Assembly: GCF_014384785.1 (NCBI RefSeq)
Contig: NZ_JACRSU010000006.1
Coordinates: forward strand, 34,899 to 98,898
DNA: 64,000 nt
Direction of reading: 5' to 3'
Origin: Congzhengia minquanensis
GTDB lineage: Bacteria; Bacillota; Clostridia; UBA1381; UBA9506
Shown piece after piece: positions 42,754 to 50,206 of the stretch. Both the position numbers and the translations under genes were made by a program. The notes under the pieces were generated by a model. The model had not been told where the DNA came from and searched no databases. It saw only the letters and a program-made list of their open reading frames with translations. How positions within the stretch are numbered: position 1 is the stretch's first letter; every line of letters starts with the position of its first letter.

Positions 42754-43869
42754 TTATTGCGGCAGGCTCCACACAATTTGTTTAATCGCAGAACCGCCGT
42801 TCGTTTCTTCATAAAAGTTTTCCCAGCTTTCCTCCCGCTCATAAAAAACGGTGAGAATGGTTCCGTCCTTTCGTTCAACCGAGGCCGGATATCCCAAATC
42901 TAAGGAACTAGCCCCGTCATAGAGCACATAATCTGTGTCCCAGTTTTCTCCGCCGTCATAGCTTATCATGGCTTTAATGCCAAAAGGCTTTTTTCGGTAT
43001 CCATAAACCGAAACCAACGCGCCGGAGGAATGTTTCATCAGGTGGGCCGGCGCGCCGCCTGTGTCAGATAAAATCTGCCGGGGCTTTGAAAACGTTTTTC
43101 CGCCGTCTGACGATTCGCTCTGAAAAATTGTAAACATGCCGCCGTCTTCACTCTGCTTTTCGTTTTGCACACGAATATGGACAATGATTTTTCCGCCAAT
43201 GTCAATTGCCGCCGGCTCGCAGGATAGCACGCCTGGAATTGCTTCAATTGCAGAAACAAACTCAAATTCCCCGTTCACAAACTTGTGGCACTCAATCCTG
43301 TCTTCCTTTTGCGCAATACCATCTGACGCAGAACGGCCCACATATAAAATGTCTCCGTTTTCCAAAAGGCAGGGGCCGTGGGGTGCGGTCACAGGCGAAA
43401 AACCGATGTCGCCGAACGTGACACCATTGTCATTGCTGATTACATATGTATAGCCCAAATATCTGCTTTCTGCTTTCTTTGCGTCAATGCCTGCCAGATA
43501 GCCTTCAACCAGCCTCTGTTCCGGGCTTCCCTGCTCCCGCATTTTGTTGGTATTTTGCTGAAACGCCACAGTGTTGTTAAATGAGGTAATCATTACGCTG
43601 CTATCGCCAAACGGCAAAATTCCGGCATCCCTGTCGTCTAACGGAGTGTCTATCACCACACAAGGACTGCTCCACGTTTTGCCGTCGTCAGTACTTTTCG
43701 CCATAACCACCTTTCCAAAAGGGCATACATGGCCAATGCGAAAGCCCGAACACACAGCGGCAAGAGTTCCGTCATGAAGACGCGCCACCGACGGCCAGGC
43801 AAAATAATTAAATTTAGAATCGGGGTTTTGAATAATTGTTTTCATTTCATGAACAAACACTTTTTTCAT
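42754..43869 (-). CDS. Cytoplasmic BNR-repeat sialidase-like protein
   Basis: This 371-residue protein is a beta-propeller with four Asp-box repeats (STDDGKTW near 75, SNDNGVTF, SSDGGKTF and SYDGGENW) and an arginine-bearing start FAWPSVARLHDGTLAAVCSGFR. Exo-sialidases share this build, but the catalytic triad cannot be confirmed by eye. There is no signal peptide. ATG 43869 is chosen because AAAGGCGG lies upstream; the longer frame to 44034 crosses the promoter. Confidence 0.8.
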   Translation of the reverse strand: MKKVFVHEMKTIIQNPDSKFNYFAWPSVARLHDGTLAAVCSGFRIGHVCPFGKVVMAKSTDDGKTWSSPCVVIDTPLDDRDAGILPFGDSSVMITSFNNTVAFQQNTNKMREQGSPEQRLVEGYLAGIDAKKAESRYLGYTYVISNDNGVTFGDIGFSPVTAPHGPCLLENGDILYVGRSASDGIAQKEDRIECHKFVNGEFEFVSAIEAIPGVLSCEPAAIDIGGKIIVHIRVQNEKQSEDGGMFTIFQSESSDGGKTFSKPRQILSDTGGAPAHLMKHSSGALVSVYGYRKKPFGIKAMISYDGGENWDTDYVLYDGASSLDLGYPASVERKDGTILTVFYEREESWENFYEETNGGSAIKQIVWSLPQ

Positions 43870-43902
43870 GTTTGAAAACCGCCTTTCTTCAAGTTTACTT
43901 TT

Positions 43903-43931
43903 ATTATATACGGCCGCTCCCCGCTTTGCAA
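43903..43931 (-). promoter_or_regulatory. Promoter of the sialidase-like gene
   Basis: TTGCAA (43926-43931), 17 bases, TATAAT (43903-43908), minus strand. Confidence 0.65.
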
Positions 43932-44015
43932 CTGCCGCAAAGGACAAAAACGAATTACTTTTGTCCCTTTTCATCACACCAGTTGATAAATTTCTATATT
44001 TTTTGACAAAAAGGC

Positions 44016-44044
44016 TTGAAAAAATGAAATTCATATGATATTAT
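44016..44044 (+). promoter_or_regulatory. Promoter of the coiled-coil membrane protein gene
   Basis: TTGAAA (44016-44021), 17 bases, TATTAT (44039-44044). Confidence 0.6.
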
Positions 44045-44096
44045 CACAATTGTAGTGATGAAAAAAAACTACAAAAATAAAAAAGGAGAGGTTGTT

Positions 44097-44738
44097 ATGG
44101 AAATAGGAAATGTAAATGGTGAATTTGGCGGAATGCAGGCCGCGCCGCAGTCTGGTAAGAAAAAAATAATTTTGGTTATTGCCGTTCTTGTCGGGGGACT
44201 TCTCGTAGGCACATTATGTGGATATTTCGCTGGTGTAAATGCGAAAATAAATGCACAGTTACTGGCTGAACGCCAGGCTCAGGATGAACAGATTAATACC
44301 AAAAAAGAAGAACTTTCAAATCTTGAAAACGAAATTAAAGATAAAAGCGGCGTTATTTCAGCCGCAAAGGAATATGAAACAAATAAAGCCACATTAGATG
44401 AAAAAATTGCAGAAAAAACTTCCACGGTGGAGAATCTGGATTCGCAGATCAGCGCAAAGCAGAGCGAATTAGACATCCTGACAGGAAATGTGGTGAAAGC
44501 TAAAAGTGAACCAAAGGTACTGCCGGCCGGTGAATATACCGTCGGCGTAGATATTCCGGCCGGCAGGTACAGCGTGTCTGGTTCGCGCAACTTTTTTGCG
44601 TGGGACAAATCAGGTTCTTTAAAGGTCAATACCATCCTCGGAAATTCCAGTATTGGTGTTGGAGATTATGTCTGCTCTTTGGGGGATGGATATCGCATCG
44701 AATGTGCTGCAAAGACCACATTTACTCCAATCCAATAA
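44097..44738 (+). CDS. Membrane-anchored coiled-coil protein with C-terminal beta domain
   Basis: This 213-residue protein has a short cytoplasmic start, one membrane helix (about 22-45, KKIILVIAVLVGGLLVG), a coiled coil of about 80 residues rich in E, K, I and L (55-140), and a small glycine-rich domain (about 150-213) with YTVGVDIPAGRYSVSGSRNF and GVGDYVCSLGDG. The end resembles a beta module found in several Firmicutes surface proteins. Role unknown. ATG 44097 follows AAAGGAGAGG; the longer frame to 44055 lacks a site. Confidence 0.75.
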   Translation: MEIGNVNGEFGGMQAAPQSGKKKIILVIAVLVGGLLVGTLCGYFAGVNAKINAQLLAERQAQDEQINTKKEELSNLENEIKDKSGVISAAKEYETNKATLDEKIAEKTSTVENLDSQISAKQSELDILTGNVVKAKSEPKVLPAGEYTVGVDIPAGRYSVSGSRNFFAWDKSGSLKVNTILGNSSIGVGDYVCSLGDGYRIECAAKTTFTPIQ

Positions 44739-44751
44739 AAAAGAAAGAAGC

Positions 44752-44786
44752 AAGACGGTCGCACCTTTTAGTGCGGCCGTCTTTTT
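44752..44786 (+). terminator. Terminator
   Basis: AAGACGGTCGCAC / GTGCGGCCGTCTT hairpin followed by TTTTT. Confidence 0.85.
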
Positions 44787-44801
44787 GTATCTTGAAAAAC
44801 A

Positions 44802-44828
44802 ACGCGGGGCGCAATAAGCGCCCCGCGT
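44802..44828 (-). terminator. GC-rich terminator of the SRAP gene
   Basis: Perfect 11-base-pair stem ACGCGGGGCGC / GCGCCCCGCGT ending at the SRAP stop codon, with GTTTTTC downstream on the minus strand. Confidence 0.75.
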
Positions 44829-45392
44829 TTATGATACCGCTCTGCGAATCAGCTCCGGCGGCGTTTGGTGCAGCAGTTTAACCGCAGCTTCGTTGTTAAA
44901 CACCCAATCCAAAAGGTTGGACTTTTCTATCACCAGCGGCATGCGGTTGTGCACGTCCGCTATAGATTCGTTGGGTTCAGTGGTTAAAATTACATACTTT
45001 TTTGCGCCGTTAAACTCACCAAAAATTCCCGCCATGTATAAAGCGCTTTTCTCCGGCAGGGTGAACAAGAACTTTTGTTTGGTTTTGTCGTGCTTCCACT
45101 CGTAAAAGCCCGAGCTGGGAATAACACACCGCCGCTCTATCACCGCTTTTTGAAACATTTTTTTCTCCAACGCCGTTTCTGCCCGCGCATTGATAATCAC
45201 ACCGCTTCTGCCTCCAAACTGCGGAAATCCCCACGACATAACCTCCGGAGTCAGGGAATTGCCCCTTGAAACAAGCACCGGGGCGCTGTTCGTAGGAAAA
45301 ATTTCGCCTGTATGAAACACCTGGCCGTTTAACGCGTTTAAAATCTCAAATAAATTGTCGTCATCGCTATCAAAATTATATCTTCCGCACAT
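44829..45392 (-). CDS. SRAP-family protein (YedK/HMCES type)
   Basis: This 187-residue protein starts MCGRYNF, so the cysteine at position 2 becomes the N-terminus and can link to abasic sites in single-stranded DNA. The family motifs NARAETALEKKMF, CVIPSSGFYEWKH with the catalytic glutamate, and VHNRMPLVI with the histidine are all present. SRAP proteins shield abasic sites at replication forks. It lies 42 bases downstream of the sirtuin gene and two genes downstream of the macrodomain gene. No LexA box was noticed nearby. Confidence 0.94.
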   Translation of the reverse strand: MCGRYNFDSDDDNLFEILNALNGQVFHTGEIFPTNSAPVLVSRGNSLTPEVMSWGFPQFGGRSGVIINARAETALEKKMFQKAVIERRCVIPSSGFYEWKHDKTKQKFLFTLPEKSALYMAGIFGEFNGAKKYVILTTEPNESIADVHNRMPLVIEKSNLLDWVFNNEAAVKLLHQTPPELIRRAVS

Positions 45393-45434
45393 ACAAAACC
45401 ACCTCTCTTTCAGTATATCCGAAAAATAAAAAAA

Positions 45435-46319
45435 TCACAAGATTTTTTTCAGTTCCTGTAAAACAAAACCAATATCCCCGTTAATACAGAGGGCCCTGTC
45501 TGCAATTTCATTGGGACAAAATGCCTCGCCCAAGTTCACACAGGCATACGCTGTGTTTGCATTTTCCGCAGTCATTTGCCAAAAGGGATATTTAATAATG
45601 CCCGGCGTGTTATTCCCCACGCCCAGCTCCAAAAATAAACAAGCGCTGTTTTTATGCGCTTTTAAATATGCTTCATAGCGGCGAAAGGCTTTATGCCAGC
45701 CGCTGTCCTCTACAAACCTGCCGTCCGACCGCAGGTTCATCATCATGGGCCGTGCGCAAACCGGGCACTTAGGAATCAGCTCCGGTGGAATTTTAAAATC
45801 CTTCTGCTCCGCCGCCATGCGCAAAATGATTGGTTCGTTGTCATACGTTTCCTGGCAACAGGGCACGGAGCACTGAAACAGGCCATAATCCCCCTGGGTG
45901 TAGAACAGGCGCCGCTTTGAAAAGCCTGACAATTGAAACTGGTGGTCCACATTGGTGGTCAGCACAAAATAGTCCTTATCCTGAACTGCTTCCAAAAGGT
46001 CCTGATATACCTTTAATTGCGGCACGTCATAGCGGTTTACTAAAATAAACCGGCTCATATATGCCCAATATTCCTCCGGCGTTTCAAACGGATAAAAGCT
46101 GCCCGAATACATGTCGCTAAACCCATACCGCGTTTTGTACCCGCGAAACTCCTTTAAAAACCGCTCGCCCGAATAGGTCAGCCCGGCTGAGGCCGAAAGC
46201 CCAGCTCCTGCGCCAATTAACACTGCATCGGCAGTTTTTAGCAGTTCCTTTAGTTTTTCAATCTGCTCCTTTGGCGAGCAGGTTTTTGTATAAGTCAAAG
46301 TCCGATTCTTTAAATACAT
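45435..46319 (-). CDS. Class M sirtuin (SirTM-like, probable protein ADP-ribosyltransferase)
   Basis: This 294-residue sirtuin has the NAD-binding GAGAGLSASAGLTYSG (residues 36-51), TTNVDHQF where most deacetylases have T-Q-N-I-D, and the zinc pairs C-x3-C (CSVPCC) and C-x2-C (CPVCAR). At the place of the catalytic histidine the sequence reads YTQGDYGLF, so glutamine replaces histidine, as reported for SirTM enzymes that ADP-ribosylate proteins. It overlaps the upstream macrodomain gene by 62 bases and has its own site AAAGGTGAT inside it. The usual lipoyl-carrier partner genes are absent. Confidence 0.87.
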   Translation of the reverse strand: MYLKNRTLTYTKTCSPKEQIEKLKELLKTADAVLIGAGAGLSASAGLTYSGERFLKEFRGYKTRYGFSDMYSGSFYPFETPEEYWAYMSRFILVNRYDVPQLKVYQDLLEAVQDKDYFVLTTNVDHQFQLSGFSKRRLFYTQGDYGLFQCSVPCCQETYDNEPIILRMAAEQKDFKIPPELIPKCPVCARPMMMNLRSDGRFVEDSGWHKAFRRYEAYLKAHKNSACLFLELGVGNNTPGIIKYPFWQMTAENANTAYACVNLGEAFCPNEIADRALCINGDIGFVLQELKKIL

Positions 46320-47052
46320 TAAATATCACCTTTAATTCTTGTTTGCCTTTTATTAAATATTCCCGCACGGTGCGCACCGCAATGTGCGCCGCCTCCTCCG
46401 GCGGAAACCGGAACTCCCCTGTCGAAATGCAGCAAAAGGACACAGATTGAAGCCCCAACTCTTCAGAAAGCGTTAAGCAGGAGCGGTAGCACGAGGCAAG
46501 CAGCTCCCGGTCTGTGCGGCTTACCTCGCCCAAAACCATTGGCCCCACCGTGTGCAGCACATAGCGGCAGGGCAGGTTATATGCTTTTGTTCGTTTTGCC
46601 TGCCCCACAGGCTCGCTGTGGCCTTGCTGCTTCATTAAGCTGTCGCATTCCATTCGAAGCTGAAGTCCCGCCGCCGAATGAATGGCATTGTCAATGCAGC
46701 CGTGACAGGGATGAAAACAGCCCAGAAGCGCACTGTTGGCCGCGTTCACAATGGCGTCTGCCGCAAGTCGGGTAATGTCTCCTTTCCACAGCAAAATGTT
46801 TTCACCAAAACTCATAGTAATGTCTGAAACATAAACCACGCCTTTTTCTTCCCGCTCAGCTTTTAGAAGTTCGTCCTGCAAATTCACAAACGAACCGTCA
46901 AGCGGCATAGGCGGGCGCAGGTTCATCAAAGAACGCAAAAGCCTTCTTTGAGAAACTGCATTGCCGGAAAAGTCTGCCGCAAACGCCTGGTATTGCGGCA
47001 TTTCGTTTAAAAGCATGGCATTTAATTTTAAAACCAATTCAGTTTTTTCCAT
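46258..47052 (-). CDS. Zinc-dependent macrodomain ADP-ribosylhydrolase
   Basis: This 264-residue protein has a helical N-terminal part (1-90) and a macrodomain (about 95-255) with ILLWKGDITRLAADAIVNAANSALLG, the zinc-binding stretch CFHPCHGCIDNAIHSAAG, and SVSFCCISTGEFRFPPEEAA as the second loop. Members remove ADP-ribose that SirTM enzymes attach, and the sirtuin gene follows directly. The pair forms a writer and eraser module thought to respond to oxidative stress. ATG 47052 after GGCGGAGG. Confidence 0.9.
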   Translation of the reverse strand: MEKTELVLKLNAMLLNEMPQYQAFAADFSGNAVSQRRLLRSLMNLRPPMPLDGSFVNLQDELLKAEREEKGVVYVSDITMSFGENILLWKGDITRLAADAIVNAANSALLGCFHPCHGCIDNAIHSAAGLQLRMECDSLMKQQGHSEPVGQAKRTKAYNLPCRYVLHTVGPMVLGEVSRTDRELLASCYRSCLTLSEELGLQSVSFCCISTGEFRFPPEEAAHIAVRTVREYLIKGKQELKVIFNVFKESDFDLYKNLLAKGAD

Positions 47053-47068
47053 GTTTTAGCCTCCGCCG

Positions 47069-47155
47069 TTAACTGCCGGCCCGCGTGAGCAAGGCCTTAA
47101 CATACTCATTTGCCGGCTCATTTTTAATTGTTTGAGGAGGAGCAAACTGCTGCAT
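47069..47155 (-). pseudogene. Remnant of an ABC-transporter ATPase C-terminus
   Basis: A 28-codon frame ending at 47069 translates as QQFAPPQTIKNEPANEYVKALL and a short tail, the usual end of OpuA/OpuC-type ATP-binding subunits (bad-ending phrase of the type P-x-x-I-x-x-x-P-A-N-E-Y-V). Nothing upstream extends it; AT-rich sequence with promoters follows. It probably marks a deletion that brought the macrodomain gene here. Confidence 0.5.
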
Positions 47156-47161
47156 TATAAT
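47132..47161 (+). promoter_or_regulatory. Promoter of the HxlR gene
   Basis: TTGAGG (47132-47137), 18 bases, TATAAT (47156-47161). Confidence 0.5.
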
Positions 47162-47213
47162 ATTAATATAACATCATTTTTGAACGTTACATAAAAAAAG
47201 GGGATGCATTTTC

Positions 47214-47549
47214 ATGCTGACAAAAGAAGAGCTTCCGGCTTGTCCGGTGGCCACAACTGTGCAAATCATCGGGAACAAGTGGAAGCTGCTCATATTAAGA
47301 AACCTGCTTGAGCGCCCGTGGCGTTTTAACGAACTTCACAGGTCGTTAGAAGGCATCAGCCAAAAGGTGCTGACCGACAGCCTGCGCTCTATGGAAAAGG
47401 ACGGAATTATTACGCGCACAGCATATCCCGTGGTTCCGCCGCGGGTAGAATATGCCTTGTCGCCTCTTGGGGAGTCTATGCGCCCCATTCTCAACTCCAT
47501 GGAACTGTGGGGCACAAGCTATCAGAACATGGTAAACCACAAAGAATAA
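47214..47549 (+). CDS. HxlR-family transcriptional regulator
   Basis: This 111-residue winged-helix protein has the HxlR pattern: CPVATTVQIIGNKWKLLILR at residues 9-28, RFNELHRSLEGISQKVLTDSLR and DGIITRTAYPVVPPRVEYALS. The usual cysteine near the N-terminus (C9) could sense thiol-active or redox signals. It is convergent with the DUF1848 gene, leaving no spacer. Confidence 0.92.
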   Translation: MLTKEELPACPVATTVQIIGNKWKLLILRNLLERPWRFNELHRSLEGISQKVLTDSLRSMEKDGIITRTAYPVVPPRVEYALSPLGESMRPILNSMELWGTSYQNMVNHKE

Positions 47550-48509
47550 TTACTTTTTTACGAGAAAACTTTTCTGACAGCCGGCTGTTACCACGTCGTC
47601 AGGCCCCAGGCTGCCCAGCAGAAGGGGCGAATTCGGGTCGTGCCGCCGGTAGTTTTCCAGCGCTTTTTGCGGGCTTTGGTTGGCATAGCAATATCGGCAC
47701 CCATTGGGACAGGTGTCATAGGCGCCAATGTCGCGGCTTTCTATGCAGTGACATCCCTCCCGCATGCCTTTGTGCTTCAAACTGCGGAACGCAATGTTGT
47801 TGGCTCTGCCGATGATGTCCAGCGTCAAGCAGCCCGAAGACGCAATTCCATATCTGCTGAAATCGCCGTTGGTGCCGCAGGTTTGAATTGTCATGCCATA
47901 TTTTTTTGCAATTGCGCCAAGGTTTTGTGCCAAAATATCTTTATCTTTCTCTGTCATGGGAATAATTTCCGGCATGTTGTATTTTAGCTTTTTATACAGC
48001 TCCACAAAGCTGAAAATGCAGCGGTCAATGTGGCCGGACAGGCGCTCTGCCATTGCTTCAAAGGTTTTTATGTGCCGCTCTATGGTATAGGTTTCCGTCA
48101 GCAAAATCGGGTCATACCGCCACGAAATTCTTTGCCTGCCCACGGCTTTGGAAAGCTTTTTCAGCGTTTCAATGCTCGTTTCAATGTCCGGCACACCGGG
48201 CTCTACATCTTTTCCATATGCCGTAATGGTATAGTGGCAATAAATATGAAACCTATTTTTAATCTCATCTATGTGCGGCAGCAGCGGCGCATAGTTTTTT
48301 GAGCAAAACACCACACAATCCACCGTTTCAGGGCAAAGCTCATACCGCGTTACCTTATTGGGAAACATAGGGTTGCGCGTGAGCACATACCCTTCCCGAA
48401 ACCTGTTTAACAGCCATTCTGTATAATACTGCGCCGTGTCTGTCCGCGCTCCCGTGTTGATAATCAATCTGCTTCCCTCCTCTTTTTGTTTCAATTCTAC
48501 CTGTTTCAT
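47550..48509 (-). CDS. DUF1848-family protein, probable iron-sulfur protein
   Basis: This 319-residue protein matches DUF1848: INTGARTDTAQYYTEWLLNRF near 17, VVFCSKNYAPLLPH, ISWRYDPILLTETYT near 130, and the C-terminal cysteine cluster C-x3-C-x2-C (DTCPNGCRYCYANQ near 273). The cluster resembles a radical SAM motif but sits at the C-terminal end. Reaction unknown. Its stop abuts that of the convergent HxlR gene. Confidence 0.85.
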   Translation of the reverse strand: MKQVELKQKEEGSRLIINTGARTDTAQYYTEWLLNRFREGYVLTRNPMFPNKVTRYELCPETVDCVVFCSKNYAPLLPHIDEIKNRFHIYCHYTITAYGKDVEPGVPDIETSIETLKKLSKAVGRQRISWRYDPILLTETYTIERHIKTFEAMAERLSGHIDRCIFSFVELYKKLKYNMPEIIPMTEKDKDILAQNLGAIAKKYGMTIQTCGTNGDFSRYGIASSGCLTLDIIGRANNIAFRSLKHKGMREGCHCIESRDIGAYDTCPNGCRYCYANQSPQKALENYRRHDPNSPLLLGSLGPDDVVTAGCQKSFLVKK

Positions 48510-48556
48510 AAAATTCTGTCAAGCTTCAAATTTTTGAAAAATCATATATTTTCCTC

Positions 48557-48608
48557 TTGCATAATCCCATATGCTTGTGCTATAATAAGTTTATCGAACA
48601 TTTGTTCT
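48557..48608 (+). promoter_or_regulatory. SOS promoter of dinB with LexA box
   Basis: TTGCAT (48557-48562), 18 bases, TATAAT (48581-48586). The sequence CGAACATTTGTTCT (48595-48608) fits the Gram-positive LexA consensus CGAAC-N4-GTTYG in 11 of its 12 main features and covers the transcription start. LexA control of dinB is expected. Confidence 0.8.
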
Positions 48609-48624
48609 ATTTAGAGGCGAAAAA

Positions 48625-49872
48625 ATGAAAAAGAACCGAATTATCCTCCATGCCGACCTCAATAATTTTTATGCGTCGGTAGAGTGCCTTTACAACCCCG
48701 GTCTGCGTGGAAAACCTGTGGCTGTGGGCGGCGACGCGGAAAAGCGGCACGGAATTATTTTGGCAAAAAACAATGAAGCGAAGGCTTTTGGTGTAAAAAC
48801 CGGCGAAACATTGTGGCAGGCACGGCAAAAGTGTCCCGACCTGATTTTTGTAAAGCCCCGCTATGATTTATATGTAAAATATTCCCGTCTGGCGCGCAGC
48901 CTTTATGAGGAATATACCAGCCAGGTGGAAAGCTTTGGTTTAGACGAGTGTTGGCTCGATGTAACCAACAGCGAAACGCTGTGGGGCGATGGGAAACGCA
49001 TTGCCGACGAAATCCGCCTGCGTGTAAAACGGGAGCTGGGGGTTACGGTGTCTATCGGCGTCAGCTTTAACAAAATCTTTGCAAAATTAGGAAGCGACAT
49101 GAAAAAGCCGGACGCAACAACGGTTATTCCCCGCGAAACCTTTCAAGAAATTGTGTGGCCCCTGCCTGTGGAAAATTTGCTGTTTGTGGGCCGGGCTACC
49201 ACCCGGAAGCTGAAATCCACCGGCGTTTGCACCATTGGCGACCTGGCTCAGACGAATGTAAACGCGCTGCGGCGTAAGTTCGGCAAGCCGGGCGAAATGC
49301 TTTGGAACTTTGCCAACGGGCGCGACGAATCGAGGGTGAGCGAGGCAGACGCGGCGCAAAAAATAAAAACCATTGGCAACAGTTCTACCCTGCCCCGGGA
49401 TTTAATCTCAGAAGAAGATGTGAAAATTCCCTTATATATCCTGTGCGAAAGCGTTGCAGAGCGGCTTCGCGACCACAGCCTAAAATGCTGCTCTGTGCAG
49501 CTTTCCCTCCGGGACAACGGGCTGTTTCAATATGAGCGGCAAGGCCCGCTGATTTGTCCCACCTGCTCGGCCCAAGTGATGTTTGAAAAGGCGTTTGCAC
49601 TCTACCGCGGAAACCACCTGTCGAACAATCCAATCCGCAGCATTGGCGTGCGGGCCTTAAAGCTTGTGCCGGAGAATGGAACGCAGCTTTCCCTTCTGCC
49701 GGAGCTTCAGCAGGTTCACAGGCGCGAGGCGGAGGAAGCGGTAATCGACTCCATCCGCCGGCGCTACGGACACTTTTCCATTCAGCGCGGCATTATGCTG
49801 TTAGACACCAAGCTTTCCGGATTCGACCCCAAGGGTGAGCACATAATTCACCCCGAAGTTTTTGTAAGATAA
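48625..49872 (+). CDS. dinB: DNA polymerase IV / Y-family polymerase
   Basis: This 415-residue Y-family polymerase starts with ILHADLNNFYASVECLYNP (first catalytic aspartate), has ESFGLDECWLDVT with the D-E pair near residue 108 and VSIGVSFNKIFAKLGSDMKKP near 145, then the helix-hairpin-helix thumb (about 185-215) and a little-finger domain. A cysteine pair CPTCSAQ near 313 is unusual for Pol IV and common in clostridial homologues. It copies damaged DNA with low fidelity. A LexA box lies in its promoter. Confidence 0.94.
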   Translation: MKKNRIILHADLNNFYASVECLYNPGLRGKPVAVGGDAEKRHGIILAKNNEAKAFGVKTGETLWQARQKCPDLIFVKPRYDLYVKYSRLARSLYEEYTSQVESFGLDECWLDVTNSETLWGDGKRIADEIRLRVKRELGVTVSIGVSFNKIFAKLGSDMKKPDATTVIPRETFQEIVWPLPVENLLFVGRATTRKLKSTGVCTIGDLAQTNVNALRRKFGKPGEMLWNFANGRDESRVSEADAAQKIKTIGNSSTLPRDLISEEDVKIPLYILCESVAERLRDHSLKCCSVQLSLRDNGLFQYERQGPLICPTCSAQVMFEKAFALYRGNHLSNNPIRSIGVRALKLVPENGTQLSLLPELQQVHRREAEEAVIDSIRRRYGHFSIQRGIMLLDTKLSGFDPKGEHIIHPEVFVR

Positions 49873-49924
49873 CCTGACACCAGTGGCATTTGACATAAAA
49901 CGATTTCATCAGGAGTTGTAAGTT

Positions 49925-50167
49925 ATGTCAAAGCCCTGTAAAACCTATGTGGATGTTTTAGCAAAATTTGAACGTGACGGGAATGTTATGCCCCTCCGCG
50001 TGAAGTGGGAGGACGGGCGCGTATTTACCGTCGACAGTGTTGCAGATGTGCGCCGCGCCGCATCAATCAAGGGCGGCGGGCTGGGTATCCGCTACACTGT
50101 CTGCATCGGGGGACATAACACCTATCTGTGGCGGGACGACGACCAGTGGTTTGTAGAGCGCAAATAA
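49925..50167 (+). CDS. Small DinB-linked protein
   Basis: This 80-residue strand-rich protein (VLAKFERDGNVMPLRVKWED, ADVRRAASIKGGGLGIRYTV, and the ending RDDDQWFVERK) is found next to dinB in many Firmicutes and is probably in the same SOS transcript, 52 bases downstream. Function unknown; a DNA- or polymerase-linked role is inferred from the repeated pairing. ATG follows AGGAGTTG. Confidence 0.75.
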   Translation: MSKPCKTYVDVLAKFERDGNVMPLRVKWEDGRVFTVDSVADVRRAASIKGGGLGIRYTVCIGGHNTYLWRDDDQWFVERK

Positions 50168-50174
50168 ACAGCAA

Positions 50175-50206
50175 AAAACCAGCAGGCGAAAGTGCCTGCT
50201 GGTTTT
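50175..50206. terminator. Bidirectional terminator
   Basis: AAAACCAGCAGGC / GCCTGCTGGTTTT hairpin between convergent genes; the helicase stop codon lies at its edge. Confidence 0.9.

Noticed and set aside
43870..44034. N-terminal extension of the sialidase-like protein by 55 codons
   Set aside because: It crosses a good promoter at 43903-43931 and has no family similarity.
48595..48608. LexA-type boxes at other repair genes (SRAP, helicase)
   Set aside because: Only the dinB promoter has a convincing box; none was noticed upstream of 45392 or 52358.
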